Source: Alphaproteobacteria bacterium
Lineage (GTDB): Bacteria; Pseudomonadota; Alphaproteobacteria; Rs-D84
Direction of reading: 5' to 3'
Assembly: GCA_017554665.1 (NCBI GenBank)
Contig: JAFZHX010000039.1
Location: 1 to 49,447, forward strand
DNA: 49,447 bases
Shown here: positions 33,564 through 41,600 of the stretch, piece by piece
Layout of the letters: each line of letters begins with the position of its first letter
Numbering within the stretch: position 1 is the first letter of the stretch
The notes under the pieces: model-generated
Databases searched by the model: none
Told to the model about the DNA's origin: nothing
The model's input: only the letters and a program-made list of their open reading frames with translations
Translations under genes and position numbers: made by a program

Positions 33564-34655
33564 ATGATGAACATCCGTTATCGCACTCAAACAAATGCAT
33601 GGCCTGGTTTTGTAGATTTGTTTTCCAACCTGGTTATCATTTTAATCTTTTTGTTAATAATGTTTGTATTCTTGTGGACAACCACCAGTGTATTTAACAA
33701 GACAACTGGCACGCGCGCTGTTGCTGAATTAAAGCAAATAAACGCAGAACAAGCACAAACAATCGAAGAAATGGAAACATACAAGCGCGAAGCAAACCGT
33801 TTGTTGTTAATGGCTCGTGATGAACTGGAAAACATGGACACAAACACCGAAGACATAATTGGCGCATACGAAGCAAAAATCGAAGAAATGCAATCTGTCA
33901 TCAGCACAATGGAATCTGCAATCGCACAAAAACAACAAGAATCAGATGAATTGCACGTTCTGCTGAATCAAGCTAATCTTAGTCGCGAAAAATCGATAGA
34001 GCTGGAACAACAACGCAAAATGTTACAAGAACAAATGGCGGAACAATCGGCTCAGTTGACTGCTCAACTAGAAAAACTTCAGTCCGCATTGGATGCTGCC
34101 GAAGAAAAATCGCGCAATCAAGAAATCGAATATATCGAAATGTCCAACCGCTTGAACAAAGCTTTGGCCGATAAAGTTGCAGAACTGAACGATGTTTCAA
34201 AATATCAATCTCAGTTTTACAAAGCCATTAAAATAGCAATGGGTGATCGCACAACCATCACAACAGACGGCGACAGATTCATTGTTAACAGCGACATTTT
34301 ATTCCCAAGTGGCTCTTATAAGCTATCCGAAGCGGGTAAAAAGCAATTGAGAGTAATCGCAAATGTCATCAAAGACATGGAAGAAAAAATTCCAACAGAT
34401 GTTGATTGGATTATTCGTGTTGACGGTCATACTGACAAAAAGCAAGTTATTGCTGGCACACGCGGTTATAAAAACAACACCCAGTTATCACTGTTGCGTG
34501 CCAGTGCGGTTGCAAACGAATTGGCAAAAAATGGTGTATCAAAGCGCCGTTTGATTCCAACAGGCTTTGGCGATATGTACCCAATATCATTAGGTAATGA
34601 TGCATCCAGCCTGCAACAAAACCGCCGCATAGAACTGCAATTAACAAACAGATAA
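33564..34655 (+). CDS. MotB-like/OmpA-domain peptidoglycan-binding protein
   Basis: 363 residues. One membrane helix (about 15-40) with the conserved Asp of stator proteins near its start (PGFVDLFSNLVIILIFLLIM). Then a long coiled coil (about 50-215, Glu/Gln/Leu-rich), then an OmpA C-terminal domain with VDGHTDKK, LSLLRASAVANEL and the final QNRRIELQL. It anchors the proton channel protein upstream to the cell wall. The long coiled coil is the distinctive part. GAGAGAG ribosome site; starts MMNIRYR. Confidence 0.85.
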   Translation: MMNIRYRTQTNAWPGFVDLFSNLVIILIFLLIMFVFLWTTTSVFNKTTGTRAVAELKQINAEQAQTIEEMETYKREANRLLLMARDELENMDTNTEDIIGAYEAKIEEMQSVISTMESAIAQKQQESDELHVLLNQANLSREKSIELEQQRKMLQEQMAEQSAQLTAQLEKLQSALDAAEEKSRNQEIEYIEMSNRLNKALADKVAELNDVSKYQSQFYKAIKIAMGDRTTITTDGDRFIVNSDILFPSGSYKLSEAGKKQLRVIANVIKDMEEKIPTDVDWIIRVDGHTDKKQVIAGTRGYKNNTQLSLLRASAVANELAKNGVSKRRLIPTGFGDMYPISLGNDASSLQQNRRIELQLTNR

Positions 34656-34684
34656 AAAAATCCCCCAAACGGGGGATTTTTTTT
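34656..34684. terminator. Bidirectional terminator after motB-like and aspS2
   Basis: TCCCCC-AAAC-GGGGGA hairpin with A and T runs. Confidence 0.85.
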
Positions 34685-35999
34685 ACGGCATTAAACGAGT
34701 TGGTCCACGGAATAGAAATGTAGACTCACGCAGGCTGGACAATCCCAACAACTGCTTAATAAATCTGGCACCGCCCATACCCCAACCACCATGTGGCGGC
34801 ATACCATAGCGGAAACATTCCAGATACCATTGCAAGCCTTCTTGATGCAACCCTTTTTCGTGCAACTGTTCGCACAGTTTTTCATAAGACTCTTCGCGTT
34901 GTGCACAGGTTACAATTTCTACCCCGTGATACAGCAAGTCAGCAGACACAGAAATAGCTTGTCCATGTTCGCCTATGCCCTTTTTATGATAAAACGGTCG
35001 GCATTCCCAAGGCCACTCTGTTATATAAACAAAAGCAGCCCCATAATGTTCCTGAACATATTCACCCAAAGCCCTTTCTTCGGCAGTTGTAAGATCTGGC
35101 TCAGCACTTGCACAACCCATTTCTTGCAAGATTTCTTTGGCACGCGCCATTGTTATACGCGGTATAGGTTTCTTTAATTGAAACTCTGAAATACCAAAGT
35201 ATTTTTCAATCTCACGACCACATGTTTTCTTGATAGAAGTTAGCATATATTTAATCGTCTGCTCTAATTCTGTCATAACTTCTTCAAAGCTTTCGATATA
35301 TGCCATTTCACCGTCGAACGATGTGAACTCGGTCGCATGACGCGTAGTAAAAGAATGATCAGCACGAAAAGCTGGTGCAACTTCAAACACGCGTTCAAGA
35401 CCACTGGCAATAGCCATCTGCTTAAACAGCTGTGGCGATTGTGCCAGATATGCAGTTTGACCAAAGTAATCTAGTTTGAACAGTTCAGCCCTAGATTCAG
35501 ATGGTGTTGCCATGATTTTTGGAGTTTGAATTTCAATAAATCCATGTTTTTCCAAATACTCATGATATCCCGCGGTCATTGCAGAAAACGCACGCATAAT
35601 AGTTGCGCTACGCGGACTTCGCAAAGACAGAAAACGCCAATCTTGTGCTTTTTCTGGTGTAACTTCGACACTACCTTTTGTAGTAACCGGTATTGGTGTT
35701 GCTTCTGCCAACGACAGAACTTCCAGCTCTGACACCAAGATTTCAAAACCAGATTCAGTACTGGTAGTTTTAACAACAGTTCCTGTTACAGAAATAACAG
35801 ATTCTGTTGTGATATGTTTTACAGTTTCAAACGCTGCACAACTTCGTTCAATCACGCATTGTATAGTGCCAGTAATTTCACGCAGCACAACAAAAGCAAT
35901 ACTTGACTGTGCACGAATTGTTTGTGCATGTCCTTTGAGTTTTATTGTTTCGCCAACTTTTTTTGGAATTTCGGCGATATGCGTTCTTATCTTATACAT
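34683..35999 (-). CDS. aspS: Archaeal-type (AspS2-like) aspartyl-tRNA synthetase
   Basis: 438 residues from the ATG at 35999, which follows a perfect AAGGAGG. N-terminal OB-fold (about 15-100) then a class IIb catalytic core. Motif 2 is FRADHSFTTRHATEFTSFDGEM-like (about 220-240); motif 3 reads GMPPHGGWGMGGARFIKQ, with Ala where most have Glu before the Arg. It lacks the ~130-residue GAD insertion of bacterial AspRS and ends RGPTRLMP, so it is the archaeal/AspS2 type. Such enzymes are often non-discriminating, making Asp-tRNA(Asn) for later amidation by GatCAB; that is known for relatives and inferred here. AsnRS is the main alternative. Controlled by the T-box leader upstream. Transfer from Firmicutes-like gut bacteria is likely. 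Confidence 0.85.
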   Translation of the reverse strand: MYKIRTHIAEIPKKVGETIKLKGHAQTIRAQSSIAFVVLREITGTIQCVIERSCAAFETVKHITTESVISVTGTVVKTTSTESGFEILVSELEVLSLAEATPIPVTTKGSVEVTPEKAQDWRFLSLRSPRSATIMRAFSAMTAGYHEYLEKHGFIEIQTPKIMATPSESRAELFKLDYFGQTAYLAQSPQLFKQMAIASGLERVFEVAPAFRADHSFTTRHATEFTSFDGEMAYIESFEEVMTELEQTIKYMLTSIKKTCGREIEKYFGISEFQLKKPIPRITMARAKEILQEMGCASAEPDLTTAEERALGEYVQEHYGAAFVYITEWPWECRPFYHKKGIGEHGQAISVSADLLYHGVEIVTCAQREESYEKLCEQLHEKGLHQEGLQWYLECFRYGMPPHGGWGMGGARFIKQLLGLSSLRESTFLFRGPTRLMP

Positions 36000-36000
36000 T

Positions 36001-36278
36001 TTTAACCTCCTTTGTGTTCGTTGTTTATGTTTTAATAAGAACACAAGGACGTTAAAACACACATACCGCAATAAATCAGAATATGCGTGACAACGTGGTG
36101 CCACCTTGTTTCATACACCTGTCGCCAGATGTACCTTTTCAACTCTCGCTGGGTTCGCCATACCATAAAAGAGTCTTTTGCTATAACGGGCAATCCCGGG
36201 AAGTTCTATTAAGCGCAAAATATTGCCACCGTTCTTCTTCCGCCTCGCCATTGTTAGAGGGTCATCGGCTTTCATCAT
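36001..36278 (-). promoter_or_regulatory. T-box leader, probably translational, of aspS2
   Basis: Leader of ~275 nt. T-box motif on the minus strand AAGGTGGCACCACG (36094-36107; consensus AGGGTGGNACCGCG). ACAAGG in it (36104-36109) can pair with CCTTGT (36043-36048) as antisequestrator. Stem III: TACATCTG-GCGA-CAGGTGTA with a GNRA loop (36114-36133), right before the motif. Competing hairpin: CCTTGTGTTC (36039-36048) with GAACACAAAGGAGG (36006-36019), which covers the Shine-Dalgarno. Stem I is short (GCC 36267-36269, CCTC/GAGG). A GAAC specifier candidate (36231-36234) would read AAC (Asn) or GAA (Glu). Confidence 0.75.
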
Positions 36279-36280
36279 AA

Positions 36281-36309
36281 ATTATAGTACAAAAAAAATT
36301 TTTTTTCAA
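36281..36309 (-). promoter_or_regulatory. Consensus promoter of the T-box transcript
   Basis: Minus strand TTGAAA (36304-36309), 17-nt spacer, perfect TATAAT (36281-36286). Predicted start near 36274. Confidence 0.75.
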
Positions 36310-36326
36310 GTTTTTGTTACACAACA

Positions 36327-36356
36327 AAAAAGATCCCCCAGACGGGGGATTTTTTT
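36327..36356 (-). terminator. Terminator of the Cys-rich operon
   Basis: GATCCCCC-AGAC-GGGGGAT hairpin followed by T run on the minus strand. Confidence 0.85.
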
Positions 36357-38844
36357 ACATTGCTATATCTTGGCAATTTTCAATTGGATCTCCAGAAGTA
36401 CATTCTACATTTCTGTTATTATGGAACCAAGATTTACTACCAACTGTCTTACAGTCTTGTTTAATAGTTGTTGTACAGATACGGCAGATACGTGTTTCAC
36501 GGCTAAATATTGCCCTTGTTTCTTTCTGCCCCGCATTCAACTTGGTTTCATTGTCTCCGTTACCCAAATATCCAGTATTAGAAAATGTAACACCACCAAG
36601 TTCTGTTGAGCTAACACCATTAGATGTCAAGTCTTTCTGATTCAAACCAGTACCAACATCATAACTAATCGCATAGTTTTCAACCAAGTCAGTTTCAGGT
36701 GTTGAAATATCTGTTACACCCTGTTGTGCAGCTTTCTGACACATATACTGAGCGATATCTACTTCGATATCTTTTGTTGCTTTAGCTACTTCTTCTGTGA
36801 ACTTTTTGTTATAGTTATCTTGAGCTTTACGCAACGCAGATACAGCAATCTGTGTTTTGATTGAATTCAACAGATTTGGGAAACGAGCTTCAGTTGTTTC
36901 ATCCTTACCTGTAATATTCTTCAGGTTACGGCCAGCAACGCAATATTGAATTTCTGGATCCTGTTCAATCATATCGATTGTACGGTTAATTGTTCCTGCG
37001 ATATTATTCAATTCATCTTCAATTGTTGCGATAATACCTTCTGCATTTGCTACCGTCTTATTTTTTTCTCTAATTTGTTCAATATAATCTGCAACACCAA
37101 TATCACCTGGTCCCAAGACTACTTTGCCATCTTGTACACCATTAGCATCACCCATCTTAATAGAACCAAATGAAATCATACCTGTTATACGGAAGATATT
37201 TCCATCCTTAACCGAACGCAAAGAACCAGTTCCAATAATTTCGTCCGAAGCAAAACGGTTACAATCATGCAAACTGCCACAAATTTCTGTCATCTTTGCA
37301 TCAACCAATGCCTGGCAGTTATCCAAAGCAGAATTGTCGATATTTAAGTACAAGCCCATCAACATAGTATCCAAATCAGACATCGAAAAATCTGGATTAG
37401 CTTGCTTGCAAACTACCAATGTGTCAATTGGACAAATATCGTGGATATAGTTATAATCCATACCGATACAGTTTCCGAAATTCTTGCCACAACGATTTTC
37501 TGCTGTAAAGCATTCTTTAACTTCTTCGGTACAGGCATCAACACGCATAGCAGCCAATTTATCTTGTACATAAGACCAAATCTGAGGTTCCATTCTTTCA
37601 CAAGGTTCTAATTCAACCTTACAGAAACTGCGTGCCATATCAGGACGTGCCAAACATGCATCCATGGTATCGACACCCTTGCCTTCGATATCATCTTTAC
37701 ATGCCTTTTGGATACAATTAGAAATGCTTGTCAAACAAGATTGACGCACTTTAGATTCTGCATTCAGCTCTGCTACTCGGATAGTAGGAGCAGCTTCACG
37801 GATAAATGCAGGCCATACCTGTTCACGCACAGCAACGCACTGATTCAGCACGCGTTCACAAATAATACGTTTTGAATCCAAACCTTCCATAGTAGATGCA
37901 GCAATACCATATGCACTTGCATCAAGAGCCTTTTGTGCTGATTTTTTCATATTTGCTTCATCAAACATAGTCCATTCTGCAACACCCTGCATATTGGCAT
38001 TTGCGATTGTAGAAACGCAACCCATCCAGTCGCTACCACAAGCATCTTCTGTCATCATACATTTCTTGAATTCGACCATACAAGTACCCAAATCGTACTT
38101 ATTAGCTGCTTTTAAAGAATCTTTCAAAGCATTACGAACATCTGCCTCTGCACTTGCCAAAGCTGCATCTGCCTCTGAACGTTTTTTGGAAACACTATTT
38201 TGAAAACCTTTACAGTCAGATGTAATTTGTCGCTTATAAACCTGCGTCAAGAAAGCAAAATCTTTTGAACATTTTTCTGGCACCTGTTCACGGCACAAAT
38301 CTTGTGCTGCCTTGTACAATTCATTACCTTTTAGGCCAGATATATCAATATCTTCTTCTTCCTCTTCTTCATCTTCAAAAGTAGTATCCCACAAAGACAA
38401 CAAATCGTCTTTGCCTTTTTTACCGAGTTCTACAACATTTCCATCTTCGTCATATTCACGTTTTCCATCACCAAAAATAATATCAGCATTTGCGCCAGCT
38501 TGAACTTTTTCTACTTCTTCTGTTTTAACACGTTCTGCTTCTGCCAATATTTTTTTAATATCTAGCAACTCTTGTTCCAATTCAGCATTTGTATCACTAC
38601 AAGTACAGCTACCACCATTTTCATTATCAGAAATACAGAAAGAGTCCATACAGCCATAATAAGCATCATAGCATTCTTTATCATAAAGTCCGTCCACTTC
38701 AACTTTTGTACGCACTTTGGTACCAGTTTGAATTGCCGATTGCTTTTCCGCCTTCTTTTTTGATACCGCATACGCATCACCCTGTGGCATGACAGCCAAC
38801 AAAGCAAACACAAAGCAAATCAAAGACAACTTTTTTAACAACAT
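36355..38844 (-). CDS. Large secreted cysteine-rich protein, family A (829 residues)
   Basis: 829 residues from the ATG at 38844 (GGAGAG ribosome site; signal peptide MLLKKLSLICFVFALLAVMPQGDAYA). Near residues 58-82 it has the family motif C-x-x-A-Y-x-x-C-M-D-x-F-C followed by C-x-C. Then an acidic region (EEEEEEDIDISG) and a ITSDCK...C-x5-C-x4-C type repeat region with helical spacers. More than 35 Cys overall by eye. It ends RICRICTTT ... ENCQDIAM, an ending matched by the sister gene 22 nt upstream (CEDINM). The family is not one I can name. A disulfide-rich surface or periplasmic fibre, adhesin or matrix protein is a guess. Confidence 0.82.
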   Translation of the reverse strand: MLLKKLSLICFVFALLAVMPQGDAYAVSKKKAEKQSAIQTGTKVRTKVEVDGLYDKECYDAYYGCMDSFCISDNENGGSCTCSDTNAELEQELLDIKKILAEAERVKTEEVEKVQAGANADIIFGDGKREYDEDGNVVELGKKGKDDLLSLWDTTFEDEEEEEEDIDISGLKGNELYKAAQDLCREQVPEKCSKDFAFLTQVYKRQITSDCKGFQNSVSKKRSEADAALASAEADVRNALKDSLKAANKYDLGTCMVEFKKCMMTEDACGSDWMGCVSTIANANMQGVAEWTMFDEANMKKSAQKALDASAYGIAASTMEGLDSKRIICERVLNQCVAVREQVWPAFIREAAPTIRVAELNAESKVRQSCLTSISNCIQKACKDDIEGKGVDTMDACLARPDMARSFCKVELEPCERMEPQIWSYVQDKLAAMRVDACTEEVKECFTAENRCGKNFGNCIGMDYNYIHDICPIDTLVVCKQANPDFSMSDLDTMLMGLYLNIDNSALDNCQALVDAKMTEICGSLHDCNRFASDEIIGTGSLRSVKDGNIFRITGMISFGSIKMGDANGVQDGKVVLGPGDIGVADYIEQIREKNKTVANAEGIIATIEDELNNIAGTINRTIDMIEQDPEIQYCVAGRNLKNITGKDETTEARFPNLLNSIKTQIAVSALRKAQDNYNKKFTEEVAKATKDIEVDIAQYMCQKAAQQGVTDISTPETDLVENYAISYDVGTGLNQKDLTSNGVSSTELGGVTFSNTGYLGNGDNETKLNAGQKETRAIFSRETRICRICTTTIKQDCKTVGSKSWFHNNRNVECTSGDPIENCQDIAM

Positions 38845-38866
38845 ATTCTCTCTCCTAATATTATTC

Positions 38867-41116
38867 TTACATGTTAATATCTTCACAAGAAGGTATCGAC
38901 TGACAGAATTCTTTTTCACCGCCAGACATAGCACCCATAATCCCCATACCAACAGCACCAACTACACCACCGATTGCGGTTCCCCAACCTGGGCTTATCA
39001 TCGTACCAGCCGATGCACCTGCAGCCAAACCGCCAGAAGCGGCTTTCAATGCAGAAGTAGCTTTTGACTCACCTCCGACCTCACAAACCTGTTGTGTACG
39101 GCAAACATGGCAGTTACGCAAACTTGGTTCAAATGAAACGCTACTTATATAACTATAATTCTTTTCTGTCTTATTTGGCTTTTCAACTTTATATGTATTC
39201 AAGCAATTCTTTTCAGCATCTTCCAAATCTTGTTCACGAGACAATTCTGCAATTTTCATTTCCAATTCGCGCATAGCACGATTTTCAGCACCAATTTCAG
39301 CAATGATTTTTGCAGTATTAAATATGCTAGTTCCTAAATTAGCCTTGCCAGTAGGTTTTTCCGCATCCTGACAAGCCGCAACAGTTTTATCTTTTTCAAA
39401 CTGTTCAAAGAAATCTGCAACAGCTGCTTTAGAGTTTTCGATAACCTGCTTGCGCAACTCAATCATTTCTGTTTCTTTAGTAGGTATCTTTGTCAAAGCT
39501 GCAACCGTAGCATCAGCTGGCAAACATTCCATATCTGTACCACAAGTGCGACCTAATTGTTCACTAAAATAGTTCACACAACCCTGCATCATTTGATAAT
39601 CCATCTGCAAAACAGCCGCAGATACAATAACATCATACTGAGTTTCATTTTTACATGAAGGAAACATATCTTGTGGACACAATTCTACGATTTCAACAGG
39701 AGTTTTACCAACGCATTCCGGAGCAGTAAAGTTTTTACCACAATTATCACGCAAACACGCATCGATATCTTTCTGACAGAATTGAGTGCGTAAATATCCC
39801 AACTTGTCATTAACAACTGTCTTCAAACCTGGAATCATATTATTACATTCATCAATAATAGGACATACACCTGCAGCAACATTTACATCACTTAAACAAG
39901 CCGAATTTGTTGTTGTCGAACAACCGTCTTCCAAACAAACCTGAATTTGTGCCAAACAAGTCTGACGACGGTATTTATCCGCATATTTCGCAGCATTTGC
40001 TAATATAGATTCAGATTCTGCTTCCCAGTCTTTTAACACATCTTCTCTTACAGCCAAACACTGATCCAAAACACCTTCGCAAGCATTAGAACGACGTTCC
40101 AACAAATCAGCATCCAAGCAGTTTTCAAAATTAGTTCCACATCCGCCCTTGTCTGCAACACAAGCACGATAAGCTAGCAAACATTCACCACGATTATATT
40201 TATTAGTTGTACCCAACATGGCCAATCTCGCCTGACGAACTGCAGCTTCTGCTGTACGTTTATTCGACAAAGCATTTGCCTTTTGATCTTTCAGGTATAA
40301 ATTAAACGCTTTACAATCTGATGTTATCTGACGAGTGTACAACATCTCTTCCATTTCTGATTTACTTCCACAAGCTGCCAGCTCTGCCTTACAGAATTCA
40401 GCAGCTGTTTCATACAAAGCATCACCAATATCATAATCTGCACCCAATTCATCATCACTATCTTCATCATCAGACGAATCAGAATTCAACCAATCAGCAA
40501 AATTAAACCCTGAAACACGAGAACTTTTCTTAGCCGCCTCACTTTCACCAAATACCAATCTAGCTTTTGCACCCAAGTTTTCACGTTCTACACCTTCGGT
40601 ATATAGCTTATCCGCTTCTTCTTGAATACTTTGGATTTCTTGTATCAAAGGCTTTGAAGATTCAATATTAGAAGAACAAGCACATCTATATCCTTCCGAT
40701 TCGTCTAACAAGCAAAATTCATCCATACACGCACGATAAGCTTCACGACAATCACCACTAGCCTTTTCAGGTTGTGCAGGAGCAGTTTCTTCTTTTGCGA
40801 CTTTCTTTTCTTCTATTGGTTCTTCTTCAACAGTTTCCACCGAAACTTCTTCAGCAACTTCAACAACTTCGTCCACAAACTCTTCATCAAACGCAACATC
40901 TAATTCGTCTTCTTCAACGACTTCTTCGCCAGAATCCACAGCTTCAACTTCTTGCGTTTTTGCCTTTGTAGTTTTCTTTGTTTTAGACACATTAGGCATT
41001 CTTGCGCCTGCGGCAGACACGCGTTGCACCCCGACACGAGCATTATCATTACGCACTGCACCCATTGCAATTCCTGGGAACAAGACTAATAATGTTACAA
41101 GAAACTTCAAGTTCAT
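38867..41116 (-). CDS. Large secreted cysteine-rich protein, family A (749 residues)
   Basis: 749 residues from the ATG at 41116 (GGAG 5 nt upstream; signal peptide MNLKFLVTLLVLFPGIAMGA). An acidic Val/Glu/Pro-rich segment (about 55-115) precedes the motif CREAYRACMDEFC (123-135) and C-A-C (145-147). The ITSDCKAFNLYLKD and GECLLAYRACVADKGGCG segments line up with the 829-residue sister gene. The C-terminus has a glycine-rich hydrophobic stretch (LKAASGGLAAGASAG, GGVVGAVGMGIMGAMSGG), which may be a membrane anchor, then CQSIPSCEDINM. First gene of the pair. Function unknown. Confidence 0.82.
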   Translation of the reverse strand: MNLKFLVTLLVLFPGIAMGAVRNDNARVGVQRVSAAGARMPNVSKTKKTTKAKTQEVEAVDSGEEVVEEDELDVAFDEEFVDEVVEVAEEVSVETVEEEPIEEKKVAKEETAPAQPEKASGDCREAYRACMDEFCLLDESEGYRCACSSNIESSKPLIQEIQSIQEEADKLYTEGVERENLGAKARLVFGESEAAKKSSRVSGFNFADWLNSDSSDDEDSDDELGADYDIGDALYETAAEFCKAELAACGSKSEMEEMLYTRQITSDCKAFNLYLKDQKANALSNKRTAEAAVRQARLAMLGTTNKYNRGECLLAYRACVADKGGCGTNFENCLDADLLERRSNACEGVLDQCLAVREDVLKDWEAESESILANAAKYADKYRRQTCLAQIQVCLEDGCSTTTNSACLSDVNVAAGVCPIIDECNNMIPGLKTVVNDKLGYLRTQFCQKDIDACLRDNCGKNFTAPECVGKTPVEIVELCPQDMFPSCKNETQYDVIVSAAVLQMDYQMMQGCVNYFSEQLGRTCGTDMECLPADATVAALTKIPTKETEMIELRKQVIENSKAAVADFFEQFEKDKTVAACQDAEKPTGKANLGTSIFNTAKIIAEIGAENRAMRELEMKIAELSREQDLEDAEKNCLNTYKVEKPNKTEKNYSYISSVSFEPSLRNCHVCRTQQVCEVGGESKATSALKAASGGLAAGASAGTMISPGWGTAIGGVVGAVGMGIMGAMSGGEKEFCQSIPSCEDINM

Positions 41117-41191
41117 TGGACTCCACCCCACATAATTTTATTATTTTATTCTATCAAATAATCCAACTTTTCGCAAGCACATAAAAACAAC

Positions 41192-41220
41192 TTGATTTTT
41201 TTTTGCACTACAAGTATCAT
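41192..41220 (+). promoter_or_regulatory. Promoter of infA
   Basis: TTGATT (41192-41197), 17-nt spacer, TATCAT (41215-41220). Confidence 0.55.
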
Positions 41221-41257
41221 ATAGCGCAGAAATCATTGAAAAATCTAAGGATTATTT

Positions 41258-41500
41258 ATGGCAAAAGATGATGTAATTGTTTTTTCTGGTGTCGTAGAAG
41301 ACAAACTACCAAACACTATGTTTCGCGTTAAGCTAGAAAACGGCCATGAAATTTTGGCGACCGTTTGTGGCAAAATGCGCAAACTACGTATTTGGGTTAA
41401 TGTCGGCGAACACGTTCGCGTTGAAATGACACCATACGATCTTGACAAGGGTCGTATAACATTTGTTGAGCGTAATAAAGCTGGCACAGAAAACTCATAA
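41258..41500 (+). CDS. infA: Translation initiation factor IF-1
   Basis: 80 residues. [24 protein letters not shown] and the single OB-fold with [22 protein letters not shown] are diagnostic. The C-terminal tail (NKAGTENS) is slightly longer than the 72-residue form. IF-1 binds the A site of 30S and supports initiation, including leaderless mRNAs. AAGGA ribosome site. Monocistronic, sitting between two Cys-rich units. Confidence 0.95.
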   Translation: MAKDDVIVFSGVVEDKLPNTMFRVKLENGHEILATVCGKMRKLRIWVNVGEHVRVEMTPYDLDKGRITFVERNKAGTENS

Positions 41501-41502
41501 AT

Positions 41503-41529
41503 AAAAAAACGCAATTTGCGTTTTTTTTA
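41503..41529 (+). terminator. Terminator of infA
   Basis: AACGCAA-TTTGCGTT hairpin with flanking A and T runs. Confidence 0.75.
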
Positions 41530-41588
41530 TAAAAATTCACTTCATTTTTCTTGTCTATTTTATGACTTTTTGATAAACTGTACTTATC

Positions 41589-41594
41589 TATAGA
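41589..41594 (+). promoter_or_regulatory. -10 box of the third Cys-rich gene, leaderless type
   Basis: TATAGA with 6 nt to the ATG at 41601. An AAGGA directly abuts the ATG, too close to act as ribosome site. -35 not clear. Confidence 0.35.
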
Positions 41595-41600
41595 TAAGGA

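Noticed and set aside
32766..34655. Zorya-type (ZorAB) defence system
   Set aside because: The MotA-like protein has no long cytoplasmic tail, and no ZorC/D/E-like gene is adjacent. The neighbours are a ribosomal protein operon and aspS2.
38789..40971. Several plus-strand ORFs opposite the Cys-rich genes
   Set aside because: All are low-complexity shadows of the acidic or Cys-rich coding strand.
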